Source: Cannabis sativa (lineage: Eukaryota; Streptophyta; Magnoliopsida; Rosales; Cannabaceae). Taken from it: a stretch of 64,000 bases of DNA. Below the pieces are notes generated by a model. The model did not search any database. It was not told the DNA's origin and saw only the letters and a list, made by a program, of their open reading frames with translations. A program made the position numbers and the translations under genes. Of this stretch, positions 37,620 to 48,489 are shown piece after piece (position 1 is the stretch's first letter; the number at the start of each line of letters is the position of its first letter). The DNA lies in NCBI RefSeq assembly GCF_029168945.1, contig NC_083602.1, positions 25,407,323-25,471,322 on the forward strand. The letters run 5' to 3'.

Positions 37620-40600
37620 CGGAGGAGTCGTCCTGGTGGTACTGAGACCCGATTCTCCTATCCCGAGTGCCCTAGCTGCAAGAGGCACCATCGGGGTGAT
37701 TGCAAAGGTCAGGGATGCTTTCATTGTGGCATGCCCGGACACTTCAAGAGGGATTGTCCCCAGCTCCGACCAGAGGCACCGAGAGCTCTAGCGATACCCA
37801 CTCCAGCCAGGGTGTTCGCTATCACACAGGCTGATGCAGATGCCAGCCCATCAGTAGTCACAGGTCAGCTTTCTATTAACAACTCGCTATATTCAGTGCT
37901 GTTTGATTCTGGGGCTACACATTCCTATGTGGCGGCCAGAGTCTTTAGTAAATTGGGTAGACCCTATGATAGTTATGAATCAGGGTTTGGAACCCTGTTA
38001 CCTGGCGGAGAATTGGTTATCTCCAATAGGTGGATTAGGTCTATGCCAATCAGGATAGATGGTAGAGAGTTAAGTGCTGATCTGATAGAGATGAGTTTAG
38101 TCGAATTCGATATTATTTTAGGAATGGATTTCCTATCTAAATATTCGGCGAGCATTGACTGTAAAAGGAAGATGGTGGTCTTCCAACCGGAAAGTGAAGA
38201 ACCATTTGTATTTGTTGGTTCAGCTCAGGGATCTCGGATCCCGGTGATCTCGGCTATGTCAGCGAGAGAATTGTTGCACGGCGGTTGCTTAGGGTTTCTG
38301 GCCGTGGTGGTGGACACCACTCGGCCAGATACCATTCGGCCAGAAGATATCAGGGTGGTTCGGGAATTTTTGGATGTTTTTCCCGAAGAACTTCCAGGGT
38401 TACCACCTCAGCGGGAGATTGATTTCGTGATTGACTTGGCACCAGGGGTGGAACCGGTTTCCAAAGCCCCGTATAGGATGGCTCCAGCTGAACTTAAGGA
38501 ATTAAAGATTCAACTCCAAGGGTTGCTTGACATAGGGTTCATTCGGCCCAGTGTGTCACCCTGGGGAGCCCCGGTTTTGTTCGTCAAGAAGAAAGATGGA
38601 TCTATGAGGATGTGCATCGACTACAGGGAGTTGAATAAGCTGACGGTGAAGAATAAATATCCATTACCTAGGATCGATGACTTGTTTGATCAGCTTCAGG
38701 GGAAGACGGTCTTTTCCAAGATTGATCTCCGCTCGGGTTATCATCAGTTGAGAATCCGAGAGGAGGACATTCCAAAGACGGCTTTCCGCACTAGGTATGG
38801 ACATTACGAGTTTCTGGTTATGTCATTTGGACTAACCAATGCTCCTGCAGCATTCATGGACCTGATGAATAGAGTATTCAAGGATTTCCTCGATATCTGT
38901 GTGATTGTGTTTATCGACGACATCCTTGTGTACTCTCAATCAGAAGAGGAGCATGAGTTACATCTTCAGATGGTACTGCAACGGCTTCGAGAACATAAGC
39001 TTTATGCCAAGTTCAAGAAATGTGAGTTCTGGCTATCTCAGGTGTCCTTCCTAGGGCACATTGTGAGCAAGGATGGGATCAAGGTGGATCCCGGGAAGAT
39101 TGAATCCGTCAGGGATTGGCCGAGACCGAAGACAGTGACAGAGATCAGAAGCTTCTTGGGTTTAGCTGGGTACTACCGTAGGTTCGTCGAAGGGTTCTCC
39201 AAAATTTCAATGCCCCTAACCGAGCTTACAAAGAAGAATCAGCGGTTTATCTGGTCAGATAAATGTGAAGCTAGTTTTCAGGAGCTGAAACAGAGGTTGA
39301 TTACTGCTCCAGTACTAGCTTTGCCTTCGGACAAGGAGAAGTTCGTAGTATACTGTGACGCATCCAAACAGGGTTTGGGGTGTGTATTGATGCAAGCCGA
39401 TCGGGTCATCGCCTATGCCTCCCGTCAGTTAAAGGATTATGAACAGCGATACCCGACTCATGATCTAGAATTGGCCGCAGTGGTTTTTGCACTGAAGATT
39501 TGGCGGCATTACCTTTACGGGGAGAAGTGTGAGATCTATACCGACCATAAGAGTCTCAAGTATTTCTTTACTCAGAAGGATTTGAACATGAGACAAAGGC
39601 GTTGGTTGGAATTAGTGAAAGATTACGATTGTGAGATCCTCTATCATCCCGGAAAGGCCAATGTAGTAGCCGATGCCCTGAGCAGAAAGGGTCCCGGGCA
39701 AGTAGCTAGTATGATTCAGATCTCACCTCAGCTAGCAGAGGATATGGTTAGATCCAGCATTGAGTTTGTGGTAGGTCAGCTTCACAACTTGACGCTGCAA
39801 TCTGATCTGTTGGAAAGAATAAAAGTCGCTTAGATGACAGATCCGGAGTTAGTGAAAATCCGAGATGAGGTGTTGGCTGGTCAAGCCAAGGACTTTTCAG
39901 TGTCAGATAGTGGGATGCTTTTGTATAAAGCCAGGGTTTGTGTTCCGAACAGTGTGGAACTTAGAAATGAGATCTTTGAGGAGGCTCATTCTACCCCGTA
40001 TTCTCTGTATCCCGGCACCACTAAGATGTACCAAGATTTGAAACCGTACTTCTGGTGGAGCGGTATGAAGAAGAATTTGGTAGAATTCGTATCGAGATGC
40101 CTCACTTGTCAGCAGATTAAGGCTGAACATCAGAGACCAGCAGGGTTGTTGCAGCCTCTAACCCTACCAGAATGGAAATGGGAAGATATTACGATGGATT
40201 TTGTGGTCGGGTTACCTAGGACCAAGGGTTTATTTGATTCCATCTGGGTAGTGGTGGATCGATTTACGAAATCTGCTCACTTTCTGCCGGTTAGAACAAC
40301 ATTTACAGTGGATCAGTTGGCAGAACTGTATGTTAGACAGATAGTGAGACTTCACGGGGTACCGAAGTCTATAGTTTCGGACAGGGATCCGAAGTTCACC
40401 TCCAAATTTTGGCAAAGTTTGCAACGGGCAATGGGTACAAAGCTGAAATTTAGTACAGCATTCCATCCTCAGATAGATGGTCAGTCCGAAAGGACAATTC
40501 AGATATTGGAGGACATGTTGAGAGCCTGTGTTATGGACTTTGAAGGCTCATGGAATAAATATCTACCGTTGATAGAATTTTCTTACAACAACAGTTATCA

Positions 40601-41270
40601 GAGTACGATAGGGATGGCTCCCTATGAACTGTTGTACGGTAGGAAGTGTAGATCCCCTATCCACTAGGATGAGACAGGGGAGAGGAAATACCTAGGTCCA
40701 GAGTCAGTTCAGCGGACCAATGAGGCGATAGAGAAGATAAAAGCTAGAATGCTTGCCTCACAGAGCAGACAGAAGAGTTACGCAGATCCAAAACGCAAAG
40801 ATGTTGAGTTCCAAGTAGGGGAACATGTGTTTTTACGGGTATCTCCGATGAAGGAGATTAAACGTTTCGGGAAAAGAGGCAAGTTATGCCCTAGATTTAC
40901 AAGACCTTTCGAGATTCTCGAGAAGATAGGTCAAGTGGCATATCGATTAGCGTTGCCTCCAGCCTTATCAGCAGTTCACAACGTATTCCATGTCTCCATG
41001 TTGAGAAAATACGTTTCAGACCCCTCTCATATACTCAGTTATGAGAGTCTTCAGCTACATCCAGATATGACATATGAGGAGCAGCCAGTGCAGATCCTGG
41101 ATAGAAAGGATAAAGTCCTTCGGAATAAGACCATAGCATTGGTCAAGGTTCTCTGGAGAAACAGTAAGGTGGAAGAACCCACCTGGGAGCTAGAGGCAGA
41201 TATGAGAGCTCAATATCCAGAGTTATTCAGGTTAGATTTCGGGGACGAAATCCTTTTAAGGGGGGGATAG
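37620..41270 (+). pseudogene. pol: pol of the Tekay-like element: protease, RT, RNase H, integrase, chromodomain-like tail
   Basis: One frame from the zinc knuckle to 41270, broken by TAG at 39831-39833 and 40665-40667. Protease: [11 protein letters not shown] near 37905. RT: from about 38460 ([12 protein letters not shown]), catalytic FIDD at 38910-38921. RNase H: about 39330-39680 ([27 protein letters not shown]). Integrase: zinc-binding H-H-C-C about 39985-40110, then a D,D,E core (MDFVVGLPRT, VSDRDPKFTS, GQSERTIQILED). The tail VKVLWRNSKVEEPTWELE near 41140-41190 is chromodomain-like, which in this clade helps target integration to heterochromatin. Apart from the two stops the frame is clean. 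The first stop replaces a residue before MTDPELVK; the second replaces a Trp (the older copy at 1462 reads HWDE). Confidence 0.95.
41253..41270 (+). other. Polypurine tract of the Tekay-like element
   Basis: TTTTAAGGGGGGGATAG lies directly before the 3' LTR and is the plus-strand DNA primer. It overlaps the end of pol. Confidence 0.85.
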
Positions 41271-41271
41271 T

Positions 41272-43529
41272 TGTAAAGCCCGCTTAGTTAATTTGGAAAT
41301 TAGCAGTTGTTTATAATTAATTATGAAATTATTTATAGCTATTTAAATAATTTATTATACTGTTATTTATGTTATTCAGTAACTTGCATATGTTGCATTT
41401 CCGGTGTCCGGTATTTTGGAACTCGGCGTTTGGCTCAGTAGAAATCACAACTTAGCATGTTAGTAGTTTGGGGACGGGTTTTAGACATTGGGAATGTCGG
41501 GATTGGCCGGGAATTTAGAATGTCCCAAAAATACCCCTTTAGTATGATTTATGTGATTTTATGGTGGAGGGGCAAAATGGTCTTTTTGCCCCATTAGTGT
41601 TTTGTCTTATGTGAGTTTATTAAAGGAAATAAATGTTTATTTTATGTATGTTATTTGGCTGAAAGAAATTAGTGTTTAAAGATTCCTTTTTTATTCATTT
41701 TTCATTCAACTTAGAAAATAGAAAAAAATTGCAAAAAGGCTCTCTCTTTTCCTCTCTTCCTCTCTCGGCTGGTAGGGTGATTCTAGGGCTGGAATTTCTG
41801 AATTTTCAAGCTATTTCTCTTGCATTCTAAGTGTTCTTCATCCTTGGTAAAGTCTCTAAACTTTTCTTTTTATAATTTAAGAAAAATGTGTGAAAAGGTG
41901 ATGATGCATGCTTGATTTTAATGTGATTCTTGCTGCTGTGAATTGAGGTTAGTTTCAGAGGTTTAAGCTTGTTAGATTAGGGTTATTTAAAGTTGTTTTG
42001 ATGCATGATTATTAGGTTGAGCAAGCCATAGCTTTTTATATGCAAATATGTGATTTTTGAAGATAAATTGTGTAATCTGTTTCTGTGATGTTGCTGTTGT
42101 TTTTAATAGTTTTCAGAGATGATTTTATGCTAGTTTAAGTGGAATTAAGCTAGTGGAATGCATGATTAGGTGGTTTTGCTCAAGTTTGAGTTTAGAACTC
42201 AAAGCTTGAGCTCCAATGGCATTTTTCGTGTTTGAGGTTTCTGGGTTGTTTTGATGCCTTGGATATGTTCTAGGGAAGGTATAGAACAGGTCTGGAAAGT
42301 TTGAGGTGATTTGGGGTTGATTTGAGCAAGTTATGAATTTTTGAGTGTTGTCGTCTGCGAGGAACCGGATTCCGGTTGTGCATCCGAATTCCGGATGAGG
42401 GTCCCGAATTTCCCGTAACCGGAATTCCGGTTGGGCAACCGGTCTACCGGTTGGGGAATTTTCAGAACCCGTGTTTTTCCTCGTTTTTATGTTTTAAGGG
42501 GTATTGCCATGCTTTTTATCGACAGGGAAACTTTTAGTTCCTAATTTTAGTCCCCGGGAAGTGATTTAGCGTATCACTTATAGTGTTGTGATTTTTATGG
42601 TTTAGGGGCCTGTAATCCGCCGCTCAGCTAAAAGTTCCAGTCGAGTTGACCAAGACACCCGAATTCGGAATCCGGGTAAGATTAGTATAACAAGATGCAT
42701 ATGTAGATTACATGTTTAGCGAGCATGTAGGAAGCCTATTAGATTACATTAGTTGTATGTTGGCTTCGAACCATCCAACCCCGTCACGTCGGTACAGGCT
42801 GGAGTATGACCAGCAGCCGGAGTATGACCGGTTTGACCGATCAGGCTGACACTTGGTTGGTGGTTCCGTGCTATTGACGTATCCCGTCGGTACAGGCTGG
42901 AGTATGACCAGCAGCTGGAGTATGACCGGTTCGACCGATCAGGAGGATATAGTAACACGTCGGTACAGGCTGGAGTATGACCAGCAGCCGGAGTATGACC
43001 GGTTCGACCGATCAGGTTGTTACGTGTCAATAGTACCGTCCCTATGAACGTTCAGAACTCAGTACCATGTTGAACATGGCAGTAGCGGGACTCAGTATCG
43101 TGTTGGACACGGCAGTTAGAATTATGTATGAGTATTATTATGCTTTTCTTACTGAGTCTGTCGACTCACAGATCTACGTTTATGTGTAGGTAAAGGCAAG
43201 GCTATAGCTGATGGACCGTGAGCGAGCTTATGAGATTGTACATGTCGGGGCGGTTAGGCCTGGAGCGTACGATCCTCGGGACAGCAAGGCTGATTTTGTA
43301 ACTGGTCGTTAGACGACCTTTATTTTTATGTAACAGTTAAACAGTTAAAAATTTTTGTAAATAATTTTATAATCGGGATCCCGAGTCTTTTGTAATACTG
43401 TTTTATAAGTTTAATTAAAAAGCAAAATTTTAATTAATCACGTTTTTCCATAAACCTCGTTGATTAGCAACGAGCTGCACAGTACGTTTAAAAATCACGT
43501 AATACGCCTAAGGTAGTTAGGGTGTTACA
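41272..43529 (+). repeat. 3' LTR of the Tekay-like element
   Basis: About 2.26 kb, collinear with the 5' LTR. Main difference: one ~37-bp unit missing near 43070. Two single-base losses fall inside the first two EcoRI-centred palindromes (42363-42393), and small substitution clusters sit near 42350, 42640 and 43470. Confidence 0.97.
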
Positions 43530-44391
43530 TTTTCCATCTAAGCTATCAACGATGTCGTCTTTACAAAGTCGGAATAAATAGTGGCAGTAGTGATAAATAT
43601 CAAAGCAACGATTACGTGCTTTCGACGATAAATATTACTGATCTGGTGTAGTTGGTGGTTTTGCGGTGGTGTGGTGATGGTGGTCGACGGAGGTTGTGGA
43701 CTTTGTGGTGGTGTGGTGGTTGCGGTGTATCCTCCGGTGACTTTAACCTCTGTCGGTTTGCGACAGTTATTTTATTTTTAATTATTATTTATTTATTTTT
43801 ATTTTTTAAATATTTTTTTTTTTCAGTTTTTGTTGCTTAATTTTAGCAAGAAAGTTAGTAATATTAATATTTATTATTTTATTTAATTTTTGAGCAATTA
43901 TTTTGTTTTTATTATATTATTTCATTACTTGGTTTTTTGATGGAATAATGCAGTTATCTTTGCATTTTTTGAATACTTTTTATGTTGGTAGATTTTTATG
44001 AGATAAGTATTGGTAGTTATTAAGGTATATATATTATTTTGGATAGTATTTCTTATTTCTTATTGATTTATTATTTTCAAATTTTGTTATTTTTTTAGTT
44101 ATTAGATTATTTTAGTTTTTCGTTTTCTTATTACACTTTTACAATTTTCATTTATGTCGTTAGGTTTTATCCAATTTTTCTTTTAATAAGTTATTTTATT
44201 TGTCTTAACATTGTTAGTATTTTTTTTATGTTGTTGTGTTATTCTGTACGGTGATATTATTATGTTATGTTAGTTTATTATGTAAAATTTTATTCTTTGG
44301 AGTTGACAAAAATTTAATGAGTTTGAACATGATCTCTCTTCAAGTATTCGAGTTGGAGATAAGTTTCTATCTTTTTTTATTTTATCTATTA

Positions 44392-44394
<3 letters not shown>

Positions 44395-44446
<52 letters not shown>

Positions 44447-44468
44447 TTCATTGGTATAATATGTTCTA

Positions 44469-44503
<35 letters not shown>
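44395..44503. repeat. Two (ATT)n microsatellites
   Basis: About 17 ATT units at 44395-44446 and about 11 units at 44470-44503, inside the T-rich middle of the retroposon. Open frames here are poly-Tyr artefacts. Confidence 0.97.
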
Positions 44504-44504
<1 letters not shown>

Positions 44505-44883
44505 TCTTTGATTTTGTAGAGAGGTTCACAGATTAGCTGAAGCTAAACTTATATAGCTTTAGTGGTTGCACTAGATTGTTCTCTTGCATTGGGCTGCCTA
44601 ATAAATTTTTTGAGTCTAGTTGATTATTTTCAATTATTGTATTTTTTTTAGGAGATCCTTCTTCTTTGTTTTAAAGTAGGATCTATTCTAGATTTTTTTG
44701 CTAGTTTGTTATCCAGTTTTCCTGCGGCATCTCTGATTCATGTTTATTATACACATGAATTAGCAGTTCGTGCACTCAGGGTGGATGATAAACTAGTTTG
44801 GATTTTCATCTTTTCTCTATGTATAAACATTTGAGTATTTTTAATGAAAGTTCATTGTCAAAAAAAACAACACTCTATTCTTA

Positions 44884-45630
44884 TAAAACAAATAAAATAT
44901 TTTTGAGAGAGAAAAATAAAAAATTTCATTAATAAGTAAATTAGACAATAGTTCATTACATAATTATATATAATTCAAACGAGTAGAATTAACAAGATAT
45001 GCAAATCATGTCGTTTACAAAAATAAGAATGAAAACCTTAATAGTACCTTCAACTAAAATACTAATAAGGCGCCAGCGTGAAAGCATCAAAGAAGCGCGA
45101 AGAATGTTAGATCTTCAATCTAAATGAATATATGATAAATCACCCTGTCAACAACTATCAGCCAAAAATCTTTCAATAAAAATTATGTAATAACAACTCT
45201 ATTATCCAATCTAGAATAAAAAAAAAAATCACAAAACGACCAACCATAGTGATAACAATTGTAACAAACAATCACGTCATAAACTATGGGCCAATAAAAA
45301 TATGAGAATCTCCCAGATCTGAACATGGACAGGGATAGTCATGCTACTAACACAAACATGCTTTGATTCAATTGAGTCCTAATATCTCCAAATGAAATAA
45401 GACTAAAATTTCATGCCATGAATGAATAAAGTTCTACTACCATAACAATAGCAAGGTGGTGCAACAACACCGTTATTGAAAATAAAAATATATAAATAAA
45501 CAAAACATATCAAATTAAGATAACATACTAAGAAGATTAACACTAACGAAGATCCAATCCTTGACCAATGGACAACTCAAATCTTCGAGACACACTTCTA
45601 AAGAAAGAAGACGGAGAAGAGAAGAACACT
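44884..45630. other. Spacer of unknown nature
   Basis: About 750 bases, less AT-rich than the surroundings in places (45060-45110 and 45540-45620), with no open frame longer than about 60 codons. It could be a decayed gene or element on the minus strand, but no motif was recognised. Confidence 0.5.
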
Positions 45631-46480
45631 GTAATGACTGCATAATTAGATTATGGATTAGTAAAGATAATTAGCATTAATTATTGATATTTTATAGTTA
45701 TATATATGATTTTATATTTATTGTGGACCCTATTTTTAGTAATGGACATTAGAGTTATTGTAATATCTCGAAAAATATAATAATATTTAATTGGACATAT
45801 TTTATTAAATATGTCATTATATGGATATTAGAATAAGATTATAATCTTACTTAAGCTAATTATGAGTTGATTGGTGTAAAATTCAGAAAATAAATAAATA
45901 AAGCGTAATTTATTAATTATGGACATTTTATCAGATTATGTGTGTATTGTAAATACCATTTTCGAAATAAAATATTTTCGGGTTTGGCAGTCGTGGAAAC
46001 TCGACGAAGTGGCCAGAAATGTCACGGCGATAAAAGTTGAGTTATATTGGAATTAGGCCAAACTAGTTAAGAAAGTTGATTTACTAGTTTATTCAGAAAA
46101 ATTAGAAATGACCAAAATATCCTTAGACTTAATTTTAACTTTAATTGTTTAAAGAGGGGTAAAATAGTCTTTTGTGCGGTTGGATTTTTTCTTATATGGC
46201 ATTGATTTAGGCTAAAATGAAATTAATAAAAGGTTTATATTATTTTATATAATTATAGAAATTGAAAGATTAACCTAGAAACTAAGAAATCACAAAATAT
46301 CACTCTCTCATTTCCTTCATCCCTTTCGAACCCTAGAGCCAGTAGCTACAAGAAAGATTCTTCATCAAATTCTTCAATTTCTAGCATAATTTAACCTAAT
46401 CTAAGGATTATTTAAGCTTTGATCATAACATATTTAATCATAATTGAATCTCTGAAGTGGTTCTATATAGGTACCTATAA
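45631..46480 (+). repeat. Truncated gypsy-type LTR
   Basis: It starts TGTAATGACTGCATAATTAG at 45631. It follows the same plan as the two Tekay-like LTRs: an AT-rich start, an ACCAAAATATCCTTAG block, a GGGGTAAAATAGTCTTTT block, then CACTCTCTCATTTCC and a GAACCCTAG region. It fades before element B begins at 46612. The other part would have lain to the right of element B, but that junction is deleted. It may extend to 46611. Confidence 0.55.
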
Positions 46481-46611
46481 ATGATAAACATATTTAAAAA
46501 AATATGTAATTTAAAAAGATATCAATATGGGAGAAAATTATCATATATTAAATTTTTTGTCAATAATAGATGTTGAATGTGTGCATATGCAATAAACTAA
46601 CATGAGATAAC

Positions 46612-48489
46612 TGTTGGAAATATTTTACCATGATCTAGATTTACTACCATGTATGTTTCATTAACATCCTAATATGAATTCTAAAACAATGAAATAAACA
46701 CATATAAAATTTAGGAAACCTTACATTGGGTGCAGCGGAATATAATGACTCCTTCTGTTCAGATCTCTAGCCCTTGATTCCTTTCTGTAGCAGAGCATCA
46801 CCAAGATCTAAACCTAGATCTCTTTCTCTCCTTCCTTTGATGCTGATTCTCCTTCTTGTTGATTGGATTCTTCACAATCTTCCACACTATGATTGAGATA
46901 CCACTTGATGTGTGTGGGCACTCACTCATTCACTCAAGGTTCGAAATTGAAGAGGAAAAGAGAAGGAAAGTGGTTCGGCCTATAGAGAAAAGAATAGGAG
47001 GCTTAAATTTCATCTAACAAAGCTGAGTGTGAATGAGAGCCATCACTATCTATTTATAGGTAACCACCTAGGTTTATGTTAGAATTATTTGGCATTAAAA
47101 TAATAGAAAATTAAATGATAACAGCCATTAAGTGTGGCCGGCCATGGGCTTTGGATATTGGGCCTCACTTATGCAATTTTGCTGTTTTATCATTTCTACA
47201 TCACATTTTCTCAAAAACGTCAATTTTTCAAATCAATCATTTAAATGCCAATTCTAATTATTTAATAACTAACAATAATTATTAAATAATATTGTCATTT
47301 AATATATTTATTAATTAGACATATAAAGTCTCTTAATTAACAAATAAAACCTAGAATCTCTTTTCTTCACAATTTTGCCCTTGCTTAGTGAAAATTCATA
47401 AAGTAGACATAGTCTAACTTTAGAATTATAATTGATTAATTAAAATCAATTAACTGAGTCTTACAAGCAGTATGGTCTCAACTAGTATAGGGACCATGGG
47501 CCTATATAACCGAGCTTCCAATAAGTCGAACCGAATTTACCAAGTAAATTCCCTAACTTATTACTTCCTTATTGAATCCACACTTAGAACTTGGAATTGC
47601 ACTCTCAGTTATATAGAACGCTCTATATGTTCCACGATATAGATACGCTATTAATTATCCATTGTTATAACCCTAATTTGATCATTGACCCTCTAATAGA
47701 TGATCTACATTGAATAGGGACTAAATTACCGTTACACCTTCAACGTATTTTATCCTTAAAACACTTAGCTCCGTATAAATGATATTTCAGCGAAGTGAAA
47801 TGAGATCTCAACCATTTATCTCTGTTTAGCCAAGCTCAAAGGATATCATCGTTTCACTTCTAAATTCCTATAGAAGTTATAGATTCCATATTTATGTTAG
47901 CGCTCCCACTCAATTATACTATCATGTTCCCAAAATATACGTATCACCTTGACCCAAAAGTAGGCTTAACTAACAAATCAAAGAACATGTATAATACTCT
48001 TGAGATCGAACCTAACCATATCAGGATTAAGATCATTTGATCTAGGATCAACGGGTGATATTGAATTGAATAGATATTACGGTAAATTTTAATATATCTA
48101 ATCAAAATTCAATATCGGTCCCTTCCGATGTATACTCCATACATCTGATACTGGTAAACTTTGCCAATGCCCTGGAAAGGACATACCACTTATCCAAGGT
48201 GTAAGAATACCTATCGCTGATTATCATGTCAGTCTAAATCCAGTGAACTGACAAATCAGGGAATAAACTTTCGAACATATAATTAAGATTATATTCCACT
48301 GTGCTGACAACACTATAATCATTAACAAATTCATATGTTCTGGACTTAAATAGAATTCATACATTATATGTATATAATCATGAAATAAATCATGTGAACC
48401 ATGCAACATAAAATGTTATTTCTGATCTTTATTAATAAGTAAATCTGATTATATTGAAATGAGTTTTATTTAGGGCACAAAACCCAACA
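46612..48489 (-). repeat. Left LTR of element B (3' LTR on the minus strand)
   Basis: A complete LTR of 1,878 bases with ends TGTTGGAAATATT and CACAAAACCCAACA. It is the best reference copy for the family in this window. Next to it (48490-48502) is AACTCCCACTTGC, whose complement is the purine-rich plus-strand primer. Confidence 0.9.

Larger units (their letters stand above)
34010..43529 (+). mobile_element. Complete Tekay-like Ty3/gypsy chromovirus (9.5 kb), inactivated
   Basis: Two near-identical LTRs (34010-36303 and 41272-43529) flank a primer site, gag, protease, RT, RNase H, integrase, chromodomain-like tail and polypurine tract, in that order. The target duplication TTTTC is perfect (34005-34009 and 43530-43534). 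The LTRs differ by one larger deletion and some 25-30 small changes counted by eye, so the insertion is fairly recent. Three in-frame amber stops and a gag-pol frame break mean the copy cannot make its own proteins. Confidence 0.97.
33713..44867 (+). mobile_element. Poly(A)-ended retroposon with an RNase H tail (16-bp TSD), split by a gypsy element
   Basis: CAACACTCTATTCTTA occurs at 33697-33712 and at 44868-44883, the second copy directly after an A tail (44861-44867). Removing the gypsy element (34010-43529 plus one TTTTC) leaves about 1.63 kb. The 5' part has GC-richer, coding-like patches (33841-34009 and 43600-43770). The middle is T-rich with two TTA repeats. The 3' part (about 44520-44790) reads a decayed RNase H domain: VALDCSLALGC, then LLSSFPAASLIHV and ELAVRALRVDDKLVW, with stops and a TTTTTTTTAG tract in between. 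No reverse transcriptase is present. Confidence 0.75.
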
